Origin: Euryarchaeota archaeon
Lineage (GTDB): Archaea; Thermoplasmatota; SW-10-69-26; JACQPN01
Length of the DNA: 64,000 nucleotides
Assembly (NCBI GenBank): GCA_016207515.1
Contig: JACQPN010000022.1
Span: 62,001-126,000 of the forward strand
Reading direction: 5' to 3'
The position numbers and the translations under genes are program-made. Under the pieces are notes generated by a model, which was not told the DNA's origin, did no database searches, and worked only from the letters and a program-made list of their open reading frames with translations. The stretch's first letter is position 1, and every line of letters starts with the position of its first letter. This document shows, one piece after another, positions 48,192 through 56,405 of this stretch.

Positions 48192-48623
48192 TCAGCCGTC
48201 GACCGCCGTGCGGGCGTAGCTCAACCCGAAAAAGTGGTCGGCGTATGTGATGTTTACGGTGCCCGGACTCTGCCACCAAGGGCCGGGCAAGCGTTCTTGC
48301 AGGTCGTGGATGAGGGCCAAACTGTTTTCTTTCAGATTCGGCTCCGACAGGACCCCCGGGGGTCTCCTGGCTTCCCAATCCTCCAGCAGACGTTTCAGGG
48401 CAACGTTTCCTTCAAGGTCTTGTGTCGTGACGTTGACGTAGTACGGGGGTCGCGCCGGGAGTTCGCGCAATCTTAGGCTTTCATCGTATCGGTCTTCTGC
48501 AGTCACACAACCCGCGAGCGCGAGGTTCGCTAAGACCAACACAACAAGAGGAAACCTGGTGGCTCCAGGCGGTGCGCTCCAACGACGAGAGTCAATCAGA
48601 ACCTTGATTCGCGCCGCCGGCAC
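48192..48623 (-). CDS. Short lipoprotein of the NVT/PGPWW family, copy D
   Basis: A 143-residue lipoprotein. The frame is open to 48695, but a GTG at 48623, just after the copy C stop, gives a plausible start; the signal TRFPLVVLVLANLALAGC ends in a lipobox. The family core is PPYYVNVTTQDLEGNVALKR, a variable stretch, then LIHDLQERLPGPWW and INITYADHFFGL-like strands. It follows copy C directly with no protease between them. It is followed by a 50-bp protease remnant. Confidence 0.75.
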   Translation of the reverse strand: MPAARIKVLIDSRRWSAPPGATRFPLVVLVLANLALAGCVTAEDRYDESLRLRELPARPPYYVNVTTQDLEGNVALKRLLEDWEARRPPGVLSEPNLKENSLALIHDLQERLPGPWWQSPGTVNITYADHFFGLSYARTAVDG

Positions 48624-48630
48624 GGCGCCG

Positions 48631-49047
48631 CTACGCGACTGGCGCTTTCTTGGCCGTGAGATCATAAAACCCATCGTCATGAGAAACGTACGCATAACTT
48701 GGCCCCTTCCACCAAGGTCCTGGGTCCCGATCTTGAAAAACCTTGGTCAAACGAACGCTGTCTTCGTACGGATTACTTTCTCGGGCCGTTACGCCGGGTT
48801 GCACCTTTTCGAACAGTCGCTCAAGAATGGGATACGTCGCAAGATCTTCGGCGGTCACGTTCGCGTAGTGATCAGGTGGTGTCGCCAGTTGGCGAAGCAA
48901 TAACTCCTCATATTCGCGGCCGCCCGTGGAAGCGCAGCCGCTGATCGAGCCAAACAAAACAAGGGCGACCATGACCCATCCGCGACTTCGTATGCTTTCC
49001 CTCAGTCCAGGCTCCGCGCGTCGGCGTTTAGGCCCCGTTAGCAACAA
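48631..49047 (-). CDS. Short lipoprotein of the NVT/PGPWW family, copy C
   Basis: A 138-residue lipoprotein starting at TTG 49047, 20 bp inside the end of the truncated protease gene. A basic N-terminus precedes the signal VMVALVLFGSISGCAS with lipobox Cys. The mature part carries PPDHYANVTAEDLATYPILERLFEKV, YEDSVRLTKVFQDRDPGPWW and AYVSHDDGFYDL. It is closest to copy B. The overlaps along this strand indicate one transcript for the array. Confidence 0.78.
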   Translation of the reverse strand: MLLTGPKRRRAEPGLRESIRSRGWVMVALVLFGSISGCASTGGREYEELLLRQLATPPDHYANVTAEDLATYPILERLFEKVQPGVTARESNPYEDSVRLTKVFQDRDPGPWWKGPSYAYVSHDDGFYDLTAKKAPVA

Positions 49048-49813
49048 TCCACCCCCTAATTCTTGCTGCGTTGTTGTGATTGATGTTGCGGTCGCCGTCG
49101 GAGAACGCGTCGACGAAACTCAGCCAGAAAGGCCCATACATGATGGTCCTGCACCAAGATGGTTGACCCAGCGCGATGCAGGCGTAGTCATCCGCGAACG
49201 GGTGATCCCCATTATGATTATGGCCAAGTTCGTGTTTGATGGCATACGCGCGCTCCGCGGCGTTGATTGGCCGCTGGGCATGACAGGCGTCGTTCCTTTG
49301 CTGTATGAAAGAAAAGACAAAATCTGGAGAGTACCCCGCCTTCGGCGGGCTCTCCGAAAGCCCGATGAGGCAAGCTCTGGGGGTGCCAAAGTAGTCATCG
49401 GTCCCTTCGAAGTCCTTGCCGGAGAGGAAAGCCGCCCATCGTGTGGGCGGCACCAATTCCTTCGTGACGCCGAATGACGTCTCGAATTGGTGGAATGAGG
49501 CAGGCATATCGTAACTCGTCTGGCTTCCATCCAGCATCATCCCCGTGATAGCGTATGTCAAGCCGACCTGTGGAACGTAGACGTCGTTGACCAATGAGAT
49601 CATGTATTCCGCTTGCTCAAACCACGTGCTTCCGCCGTAGACGGCCAAATACTCGGAATCTACGTAAATGTCGATGTAGGTCTGGTACAGCGCGTTCGAT
49701 ATCCAGACGATTTGAGTGACCTCGGAGGACAGGCCCCGGTCATCAGTGACGTTCAACGTGACCTCGTGGTCGCCCGAGTATTCGTATTCGTGGGATGCGG
49801 GGACGCCGGCCAC
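49028..49813 (-). CDS. Truncated PKD-metzincin protease, copy B (probably non-functional)
   Basis: A 261-residue open frame that matches only the last 260 residues of the intact protease copy A. It starts in the middle of the PKD domain (ASHEYEYSGDHEVTLNVTDDRG) and keeps the whole metzincin domain with HELGHNHNGDH and the Met-turn CRTIMYGPFW. The signal peptide, N-terminal domain and LamG domain are lost, and the homology begins 11 nt after the stop of lipoprotein B, so a deletion joined the two. Without a signal it should not reach the cell surface. The frame itself is intact, which suggests the loss is recent. Confidence 0.85.
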   Translation of the reverse strand: MAGVPASHEYEYSGDHEVTLNVTDDRGLSSEVTQIVWISNALYQTYIDIYVDSEYLAVYGGSTWFEQAEYMISLVNDVYVPQVGLTYAITGMMLDGSQTSYDMPASFHQFETSFGVTKELVPPTRWAAFLSGKDFEGTDDYFGTPRACLIGLSESPPKAGYSPDFVFSFIQQRNDACHAQRPINAAERAYAIKHELGHNHNGDHPFADDYACIALGQPSWCRTIMYGPFWLSFVDAFSDGDRNINHNNAARIRGWIVANGA

Positions 49814-49823
49814 GTAACGCGCG

Positions 49824-50228
49824 CTACTGCACCACCTTGGTGATAAGTAGCCTCAGGAAGGTGGCGTTGTGAAGAAGATAGACCTCCTCAGCGCTGACCC
49901 ACCACGGTCCGGGATCGCGTGCCTGGAACGATCGGATCAAGCGCACACTATCCTCATAGGAATACTCTTCCTTAGCCGCGATAGATCCGCCTTCAACCTT
50001 TTCAACCAGTTTCTTGAGAACCGGGTTGTTATCCAAATCAGATTCAGTCACGTTAACGAAGTGCTCCGGGGGGTTCGCCTGTTTCGATAGTGCAAGTCGA
50101 TAGTGTGCCGGTGTGTCGTTTGATAGACAGCCACCAGACATTACGAGCATGAGAATCAGGGCAACACCCCATGCGACAAAACCGACGACACGAGATGATC
50201 GCCGTGGCGGACAACCCTTCTCATGCAT
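49824..50228 (-). CDS. Short lipoprotein of the NVT/PGPWW family, copy B
   Basis: A 134-residue lipoprotein whose ATG lies 8 bp inside the end of the intact protease gene. The signal GFVAWGVALILMLVMSGGCLS ends in a lipobox. The mature part has PPEHFVNVTESDLDNNPVLKKLVEKVEGG, then YEDSVRLIRSFQARDPGPWW and VYLLHNATFLRL. Every paralogue keeps the N-x-T sequon in the same place (NVT here), a target for the AglB enzyme encoded in this window if exported. The function is unknown. Confidence 0.8.
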   Translation of the reverse strand: MHEKGCPPRRSSRVVGFVAWGVALILMLVMSGGCLSNDTPAHYRLALSKQANPPEHFVNVTESDLDNNPVLKKLVEKVEGGSIAAKEEYSYEDSVRLIRSFQARDPGPWWVSAEEVYLLHNATFLRLLITKVVQ

Positions 50229-53169
50229 TGTTGCTCACAATCCAATTTCGGATTCTCGCCGCGTTGTTATGGCTCGCGTCGCGCGTTCCGTCGGAGAATT
50301 GATCGACGAATGTAAGATGGAATGGCCCGTACATGATGGTTCGGCACCATGATGGCGTTCCCATCGAGACACACGGGAAATCGTCGGCGTAGGTGTGATT
50401 GCCGAAATGGTTGTGACCAAATTCATGTTTTACAGCATATGCTCGTTCAAAGGTGTTCACCGGATGTCCCGTGTGGCAAACGTCACCCGTCTGTTGTACG
50501 ATGGAAAAAATTAGGCTGGGGTCGTATGGTATCATGCTTCCATCTGCTCTGCTCGGTTCTTCCCCGAGCCCAATTAGACAAGCTCTCGGGGTTCCTCCGT
50601 AGTCGGCCGCGCCCGTGAAATCCTTTCCTGAAAGGAACGTTGCCCACTTCGTCGGCTCTACCAGTTCTTTGATTCCAGAAAAGAAGGAATCCTCGAATTG
50701 GTCAAATGCCGCCGGCATGTCGAAGCTCGTTTGGCCTCCGTCCTGCGCCATTCCAGTAATCCCGTATTGCAGGCCAACCTGGGGCACATAGACGTCGTTA
50801 ACGAGGCCAATCGTGTACTCGGCCTCTTGGAACCACGATGATGTGCCGTACAGGCCCATGTATTGCGTGTCCACGTAGATGTCGACATAAGTCTCATAGA
50901 GCGCGTTCGAGATCCACACGTGGTAAGTGACCTCGGCCGACGCGCCCCGGTCGTCCGTGACGTTCAACGTGACCTCGTGGTCTCCGGAGTATTCGTATTC
51001 GTGGCTTGCCGTGGGGCCGGTCGAGGTGGTTCCGTCGTGCCAATCCCAACGGTAGGAAGCAATGTAGCCGTCCTCGTCATTGCTCCGGCTTCCGTCGACG
51101 TTTACAATCGGATCGTTATTGAAGACCATCATATCTGGGAACGGGATGAAATTGTTTGCCGGGGCAAGGCGTTCCACTTTGCTCACCCTGACCTCATCGA
51201 TGTACCCATAGAATTGATCGTCTCCATTGGACCCCGAGCCTATGTAGGCGTCGGAATAATCGGAGTCGAGGCACCCAAGGCTTGGGTAGGTCTGGGTAAT
51301 TCCATCGACCGACAGCCTCCAATATCCGCCATCGAACGAAAAGGCGATGTGGTGCCATTCGTCCAAGGAAAAATATGTTGGGTGCCAAAACTCGTGCCAG
51401 TGTGGATGATTGTCGTTGTAACTGAAACGTAATTGCCATTTCGGCTTTGGTTGGCCTGTCGTGTAGTCTGTGTCGCCGTGCGCATAAAGCGAGAAGTAGT
51501 ATGGTTCGTCGAAGATGATGCCGCCGCTCGCCTCGCCTTGGCCGGCGCTCATCGGAAAAATTGCCGCCTCGATGGTTCCCTGGCACGACGAACCCCAGGT
51601 CGCCGGTCCCATGGCGATGTCGCATGGAATTACGTGGAGCCACGTTCCAGAATAGAAGCCAAGTGGAAAATATCCGGAAAACCCGGGCGTCGGCTCGTGG
51701 TTCAGTGGTCCCCAAGAGCCAGTCGCGGTATTCCACCTAGCATCGTTGGTATTCCCGGGACTGACAGGCTCGTCACAGTAAGTGGAATCGTGGACCGTTC
51801 GGCCGGAACCCTCGTCAAAATGCCATAGCGCTTTTGTTTTCTGATCCACGATGAAAGTGCTAAAATGCGGCGCGTGGATGGCGTATGCTTCGCCTTGGTC
51901 GCCGCTTGGAATGTCCGTGCCGTCCGCATATCGAAAGGAGGCATCGTAGAACCCCAACGAGTGAAGCCAAGTCTTGTTGACCCGGAGAGTTTGCCCCGAC
52001 GTGTCGGGTCCCGTTATTTCCATCACCAGTGGACGGAAATGTCGCGTTGGCATCGAACGCGTGCCGTTGATGTCGGTGACCGTCACGCTCGATTCTTCCA
52101 TTCCTGGCCATTGTGTGACCCTGATCGCCATGGGTCGGCGCGACATCGAGGCCGTCGATGAGGCGCCCATCGAGAACCCTTCGTCGGCGGAAATGTCGAA
52201 GGGAACGCCGATGATCGTGACGCTTGTCGTGGGATCGGCGACTTCGAACTTCAGCCATTTGCCTCCTCGGACCAGCTCGAACGGCACGTTGAACGACGCT
52301 TCCGGGACCGTTTGGTCAACGTAGGCCCTTTTCACCAGGACTTTCATCGGCGAAGGGTCAGTGTCGGTGATCCGAAGTTCCAACCTCTTATGGGCCGCAT
52401 CTGACATTTTTGCGATCGTCGTGGTCATTCTCGGGGAACCGTCGCGCGATTCCGCGGCTACATCCGGGTCATCCTTTGGTGCCCCTGGGGAGGCGCTTCC
52501 TCCCGAAGACGAGGTTCCAGTGTTCGCGCCGTCAGTTTGCTTCTGGGCGATGGGCGCGGGGGCGAGAACGACGCTCGCGGGACGCGCGGAGTCGGTCGTT
52601 GTCGGTTCAAGCGACGGTTGCCCGCGTGAATCGTATGTGACCGTCGGCACGCAGCCGACGCCACCCTTCGGATCCTGCGACTCGATGTAGATGTCGCGCT
52701 CGCCGTCCATTATGTGCGCGTCCACCCAGACGCCGTTGAGGCTCATGGTCGCGCGTATGTCCGTTCCAGGGACCTTGCCTCGGAACATGTGTTGACGGTA
52801 CGGGATCGTGACAGGCTGTCCGGATTCGTCAAGGCTCTGGATCGTGGCCCCAGGCGCCATCAAGGAATACGGCTTGACCTCGAAGGTGTAGATCCGCCCC
52901 TGCGCAGAAAGGGTCACGATGCCCGTGTCGAGGGCTTGGCGCCGGATCTCCATGGCGTCCATGCACGTGCGTTCCCCGCCGAGATAACCCGCAATCGGAT
53001 CGGGCAATCTGATTTCGGGAATGGGCGGCATGAGATTAGGGATTGAAACGTCCCAACCAATCCCGCTTCCCGTTTCAAGGGTCGGCGGCGCCATCATGAT
53101 CAGGAAAACGGCGAACGCGTGGTGGCCACGTCTGGCTCTCTCTCTCTCTCTCTCTCTCCCTCGCCTCAT
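50221..53169 (-). CDS. Secreted LamG-PKD-metzincin metalloprotease, copy A (intact)
   Basis: A 982-residue protein. The N-terminus MRRGRERERERARRGHH is encoded by an AG dinucleotide tract and precedes a short hydrophobic segment (AFAVFLIMMAPPTL) that may be the signal. Residues 60-200 form an unknown beta domain, followed by a Thr/Ser/Gly-rich linker and a second beta domain. A concanavalin/LamG-like domain (ALWHFDEGSG ... EWHHIAFSFDGG ... GYIDEVRVSK) spans about 440-640 and a PKD domain about 650-740. The C-terminal zincin has HEFGHNHFGNH and the Met-turn CRTIMYGPF, the reprolysin-like metzincin pattern. A CTTATAG-type TATA box lies near 53200-53207. Confidence 0.88.
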   Translation of the reverse strand: MRRGRERERERARRGHHAFAVFLIMMAPPTLETGSGIGWDVSIPNLMPPIPEIRLPDPIAGYLGGERTCMDAMEIRRQALDTGIVTLSAQGRIYTFEVKPYSLMAPGATIQSLDESGQPVTIPYRQHMFRGKVPGTDIRATMSLNGVWVDAHIMDGERDIYIESQDPKGGVGCVPTVTYDSRGQPSLEPTTTDSARPASVVLAPAPIAQKQTDGANTGTSSSGGSASPGAPKDDPDVAAESRDGSPRMTTTIAKMSDAAHKRLELRITDTDPSPMKVLVKRAYVDQTVPEASFNVPFELVRGGKWLKFEVADPTTSVTIIGVPFDISADEGFSMGASSTASMSRRPMAIRVTQWPGMEESSVTVTDINGTRSMPTRHFRPLVMEITGPDTSGQTLRVNKTWLHSLGFYDASFRYADGTDIPSGDQGEAYAIHAPHFSTFIVDQKTKALWHFDEGSGRTVHDSTYCDEPVSPGNTNDARWNTATGSWGPLNHEPTPGFSGYFPLGFYSGTWLHVIPCDIAMGPATWGSSCQGTIEAAIFPMSAGQGEASGGIIFDEPYYFSLYAHGDTDYTTGQPKPKWQLRFSYNDNHPHWHEFWHPTYFSLDEWHHIAFSFDGGYWRLSVDGITQTYPSLGCLDSDYSDAYIGSGSNGDDQFYGYIDEVRVSKVERLAPANNFIPFPDMMVFNNDPIVNVDGSRSNDEDGYIASYRWDWHDGTTSTGPTASHEYEYSGDHEVTLNVTDDRGASAEVTYHVWISNALYETYVDIYVDTQYMGLYGTSSWFQEAEYTIGLVNDVYVPQVGLQYGITGMAQDGGQTSFDMPAAFDQFEDSFFSGIKELVEPTKWATFLSGKDFTGAADYGGTPRACLIGLGEEPSRADGSMIPYDPSLIFSIVQQTGDVCHTGHPVNTFERAYAVKHEFGHNHFGNHTYADDFPCVSMGTPSWCRTIMYGPFHLTFVDQFSDGTRDASHNNAARIRNWIVSNNA
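53136..53158. repeat. CT/AG dinucleotide microsatellite inside the protease start
   Basis: Twenty-three bases of pure CT repeat (eleven units plus one base) lie 12 nt inside the coding region of the protease. On the coding strand the AG repeat encodes alternating Arg and Glu. Gain or loss of one unit shifts the frame, so the tract could switch the gene on and off by slipped-strand replication. Confidence 0.9.
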
Positions 53170-53326
53170 GCTAACCCCGATAGGCGATGCCCGTGCCAGC
53201 TATAAGAACGTTGGTCCGGAAGCTTCGAGGGGGACGGTGAAGCGGCAAGGCGCCGTCAGGCACCGTCCACCGTTCATGGCAAGCGGGTCGTCCTCGGCCG
53301 TCGCATCCCGGGATGTCCGCGCGGCT

Positions 53327-53692
53327 TCATAGGATCGGTCTATGGGCCGAAAGCTCAAAAAACTCGCGTCCGTAGAAGATGTGCACAACGCCTTCTCCGG
53401 GCCACGGTGGCTGCGGTGAAATGTCTTGCAGTTTCTTGATAACGGCCAGCCCCTCGGCGTATGGCGTTTCGACTTCCGCCTCGTCGCCGCCATTCGCGAG
53501 CCATTTCTGGTGGACGTTTTGAAGAGCCGGTGTCGGGAACGCGACCCCTGTGGCGTTCACGAAGTGCCCGGGTTCGGTCGCGAGAAGGTGGAGTCGCAGC
53601 ACGGGTCCGTTGTTTGAACCGGGGGTGATGCAGCCTGCGATGGAAATGGCGACGAGGGCGAGAGCAGTGAAGATGCGCGCTTTTTCCCTCAC
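53327..53692 (-). CDS. Short lipoprotein of the NVT/PGPWW family, copy A (divergent)
   Basis: A 121-residue lipoprotein. Start GTG 53692 overlaps the gltX stop (GTGA), giving the signal REKARIFTALALVAISIAGC with lipobox. The core is EPGHFVNATGVAFPTPALQNV, then VIKKLQDISPQPPWPGEGVVHIFYGREFFEL. It keeps the N-x-T sequon (NAT) and the closing FFEL but has PPW in place of PGPWW, so it is the most diverged copy. The longer open frame to 53866 is a shadow of gltX. It precedes the intact protease by 158 bp and opens the array. Confidence 0.78.
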   Translation of the reverse strand: MREKARIFTALALVAISIAGCITPGSNNGPVLRLHLLATEPGHFVNATGVAFPTPALQNVHQKWLANGGDEAEVETPYAEGLAVIKKLQDISPQPPWPGEGVVHIFYGREFFELSAHRPIL

Positions 53693-55401
53693 GGATGCGC
53701 GTAATAACACAACAACTCCGTCCCCGGCATGTCTATCCTGACAAACCCGAATCTCTCGAACTGCACGACCTTTCCGACCTCTTTCCACGCTTCTGCCTCG
53801 ACGACTCCTGTGATCTCCGTGCCGTCCGGCATGATGACCCTGCAAGGTCTCGCGTCCGGCGGGCACCAGTGGATGATGCGCGCCCCTTGTTTGAGTATCC
53901 CGATGTCGTTTCCGATGTAATGGGCCGTGGGCCCCGTCGGGGTGGTCTTGATGAGGAAGTTCCCGAGGTCCTTGAGCCGGATCTTAACGTCGTTTTGGAG
54001 GAGGGGAAGGTCCTTTGGCGTGATGCTTACGGTCAGTTTGCCGCCCTTCGGCGCCAGGTGATGCGTCCTCGTTCCCCGCTCCGGGTGGTCTGGGTGGCGC
54101 GGCGGGTGGGCGTTCATCTGCGAGTCGTTGTGTATCTCAAGCGGTTGCGGGTCTTCCACGAAGAAGTAACGGTTCGCGTCGTCGTCAACGAGTTTCCTAT
54201 TCTCCGCGTAGAGGTTCTCCGCCGGCACTTCGATGTCCTGCATGGACATCCCAAAACTTAGGATGAAGCGGCGAAGTGCTTCCGGCCGGATGCCACGCTT
54301 TTCGAGCGATTGGATCGACCATGTGCGGGGATCATGCCAACCCTTGTACTGGCCCGACATTACGTCGGAGCGGGACTTGCTCTTGGAAAGTTTCGCCTCG
54401 GCCACGCGAAGAATGCCGAAGTGACTGAAGTGGACGTCACGCTTCGCTCCTTCAAGGGCCCAGATGAAACGCTCCATCTCGTCCTCTATTACGAGGTCCT
54501 TTCCCCGAACGACATGCGTGATGCCGAGTTCCTGGTCGTCGACGGCCCAGGAGAATTCGAGCATCGGCCAGACGCGGTACTTCGTCCCGACGCGCGGGTG
54601 AGCGCGTGTGCTGATTCGAAGAAGCACGCGGTCGCGAAACGCCGGGTTCTTGTGGCGCATGTCGGTCTTCAACCGCACGATGGCGGACCCTTCGGCGTAC
54701 TCGCCTGAGAGCATCTTCTCCCAGTCCGAGAGGTTCTCTTCGACAGATTGGGCGCGGTGGGCGCACTCCTCGCCAGCGTCGCGGCGCCGTTTCACCTCGT
54801 CGCCCGGGCATTTGCACACGTACGCGTTGCCGGCTGTCAGGATCTTTCGAGCATGCTCGTAGAAGAGCTTCAGCCGGTCGGACTTGTAGACCTCGTCGGC
54901 GATTTTGACGCCCATCCATTTCAACGCGCCCCGGATGAGGTCGTACGCCTCGAGAACAGGGAACTTCTCCTCGCTTCCCGCGGTGTCGTCGAAGACGAGA
55001 AGCATCTTCCCCGAGTGGCGTCTCACGTACTCGTCGTTCAAGATCACCATGCGGGCGTTCCCGATGTGAAGCGGGCCGGACGGGTATGGGGCAAGGCGCA
55101 TCACGACCTGTCCGTCCACCGCGCCCGGCAATGGTGGCAGGACGTGGGTCTCGTCTTTCTTTTCGACGACAAGGAGTTCGGGCGCTTCTTTTTCGAGAGC
55201 AGCACGTCTCGACGCCGTGTCCATCGCCTTCACGCCCGCGATCGCCTCGCGAACTACTTGGTTGACTTCCTTCGCCCGGGATCGAAGGTCGGGTCGGTCG
55301 GCCATTATCCTGCCCATGACCGGCCCGGGCTCCGGTTCGGACCCGTGGAGGACCGCGTTCTGGAGAGCGAAAAGCCGTGCCTTCCGGCGCACTTCCTCCA
55401 T
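53689..55401 (-). CDS. gltX: Glutamyl-tRNA synthetase, archaeal type (GluRS/GlnRS)
   Basis: A 570-residue class I synthetase. The HIGH motif is APYPSGPLHIGNARM and the KMSKS equivalent is KLSKSKSRSD. The catalytic domain includes LLVFDDTAGSEEKF, and the C-terminus is the beta-barrel anticodon domain of the archaeal/eukaryotic (GlnRS-like) type, with DIEVPAENLYAENRKLVDDDANRYFFV. The archaeal enzyme charges tRNA-Glu and, non-discriminating, tRNA-Gln before amidation by GatDE. It lies one base after idsA in a gene string with rnj, and its stop overlaps the start of a short lipoprotein. Confidence 0.96.
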   Translation of the reverse strand: MEEVRRKARLFALQNAVLHGSEPEPGPVMGRIMADRPDLRSRAKEVNQVVREAIAGVKAMDTASRRAALEKEAPELLVVEKKDETHVLPPLPGAVDGQVVMRLAPYPSGPLHIGNARMVILNDEYVRRHSGKMLLVFDDTAGSEEKFPVLEAYDLIRGALKWMGVKIADEVYKSDRLKLFYEHARKILTAGNAYVCKCPGDEVKRRRDAGEECAHRAQSVEENLSDWEKMLSGEYAEGSAIVRLKTDMRHKNPAFRDRVLLRISTRAHPRVGTKYRVWPMLEFSWAVDDQELGITHVVRGKDLVIEDEMERFIWALEGAKRDVHFSHFGILRVAEAKLSKSKSRSDVMSGQYKGWHDPRTWSIQSLEKRGIRPEALRRFILSFGMSMQDIEVPAENLYAENRKLVDDDANRYFFVEDPQPLEIHNDSQMNAHPPRHPDHPERGTRTHHLAPKGGKLTVSITPKDLPLLQNDVKIRLKDLGNFLIKTTPTGPTAHYIGNDIGILKQGARIIHWCPPDARPCRVIMPDGTEITGVVEAEAWKEVGKVVQFERFGFVRIDMPGTELLCYYAHP

Positions 55402-55402
55402 C

Positions 55403-56404
55403 CTAGGCGTCCCTCTTGCACGAATAATCGGACAACGAAAGGAGGAGGCGACGAGCGTCCGATTGCGGCAACGTCATGAGGCCTTTGCGGCCCTCGGCCG
55501 CATACTCGTCGACCATCTTCTGCGCGGCCTCCAGGGCACCGGTGGAGCGGAAAATGCCGACGACCTCCTGCACCTCCTTGTCGGAGGCCTTGGCGTTGCC
55601 GACTATCGCATCCAAGCGCTTACGCCCCGCGGCACTTGACCGGGCCCGCGCGGTGATGAAGATTATCGTGCGCTTCCCCTTACGGATGTCGGAGCCGACG
55701 GGCTTTCCGATCTTCTTCTCGTCTCCGAGAATGTCGATGAGGTCGTCTTTTATCTGGAAGGCGATGCCGAAATCCTTCCCGAACGTCCCGAGGGCCTGCG
55801 CTTGGTCGCGCGAGGCGCCTCCGACGAGGCCCCCCGCGTAAGCCGCGCACTCGTAGAGGCGCGCGGTCTTCCTGTAGACCATCTCGATGTACTCGTCCTC
55901 GTCCACGTCCTTCGACTCGGCGGCCGCGGCGCGGGCCTCGAACTCCATGTCCATCTGCTGGCCCTCGCAGATGACGCGGGCGGCCGCGGCCACGTCGGCG
56001 AGGATCGCGACGAGCGTGTCGGAACCGGCGCGCACGCGCGCGAGCTCCTCGAACGCCTTCGCGTAGAGCGTGTCGCCCGCGAGGATAGCGGTGGGCTCGT
56101 CGAACGCGACGTGCACGGCCTTGATGCCGCGCCGGAGTTCGTCGCGGTCCATGATGTCGTCATGGACGAGGCTGAAATTGTGGATGAGTTCGAGCGATAT
56201 CCCGACCGGAAGTGCATCGTCCTGGTTTCCCCCGACGGATTCGGCCGCGAGCATCGCGACTATCGGGCGCAGGCGTTTTCCGCCGGCCGAAGGGTAATGC
56301 ATGCTGGCCTTTCGAAGCCTCTCGGGAACGATGTCCGAAAGCACTTCGGAGAGCTCACGGTCGACTTTCGCCCTGAGCGGTTTGAATTCGCCGTCGAGTT
56401 CCAC
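55403..56404 (-). CDS. idsA: Polyprenyl diphosphate synthase (GGPP/FPP synthase)
   Basis: A 333-residue all-helical prenyltransferase making the C15-C20 chains of archaeal membrane lipids. The first Asp-rich motif is LVHDDIMDRDELRRG (DDIMD, no insertion, the archaeal short-chain type), and the second is FQIKDDLIDILGDEKKIGK. GGKRLRP at the N-terminus binds pyrophosphate. Chain length cannot be fixed from sequence. The GTG start at 56404 lies one base after the rnj stop; gltX follows one base after its own stop. The order rnj-idsA-gltX occurs in other euryarchaeota as far as I recall. Confidence 0.95.
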   Translation of the reverse strand: MELDGEFKPLRAKVDRELSEVLSDIVPERLRKASMHYPSAGGKRLRPIVAMLAAESVGGNQDDALPVGISLELIHNFSLVHDDIMDRDELRRGIKAVHVAFDEPTAILAGDTLYAKAFEELARVRAGSDTLVAILADVAAAARVICEGQQMDMEFEARAAAAESKDVDEDEYIEMVYRKTARLYECAAYAGGLVGGASRDQAQALGTFGKDFGIAFQIKDDLIDILGDEKKIGKPVGSDIRKGKRTIIFITARARSSAAGRKRLDAIVGNAKASDKEVQEVVGIFRSTGALEAAQKMVDEYAAEGRKGLMTLPQSDARRLLLSLSDYSCKRDA

Positions 56405-56405
56405 T

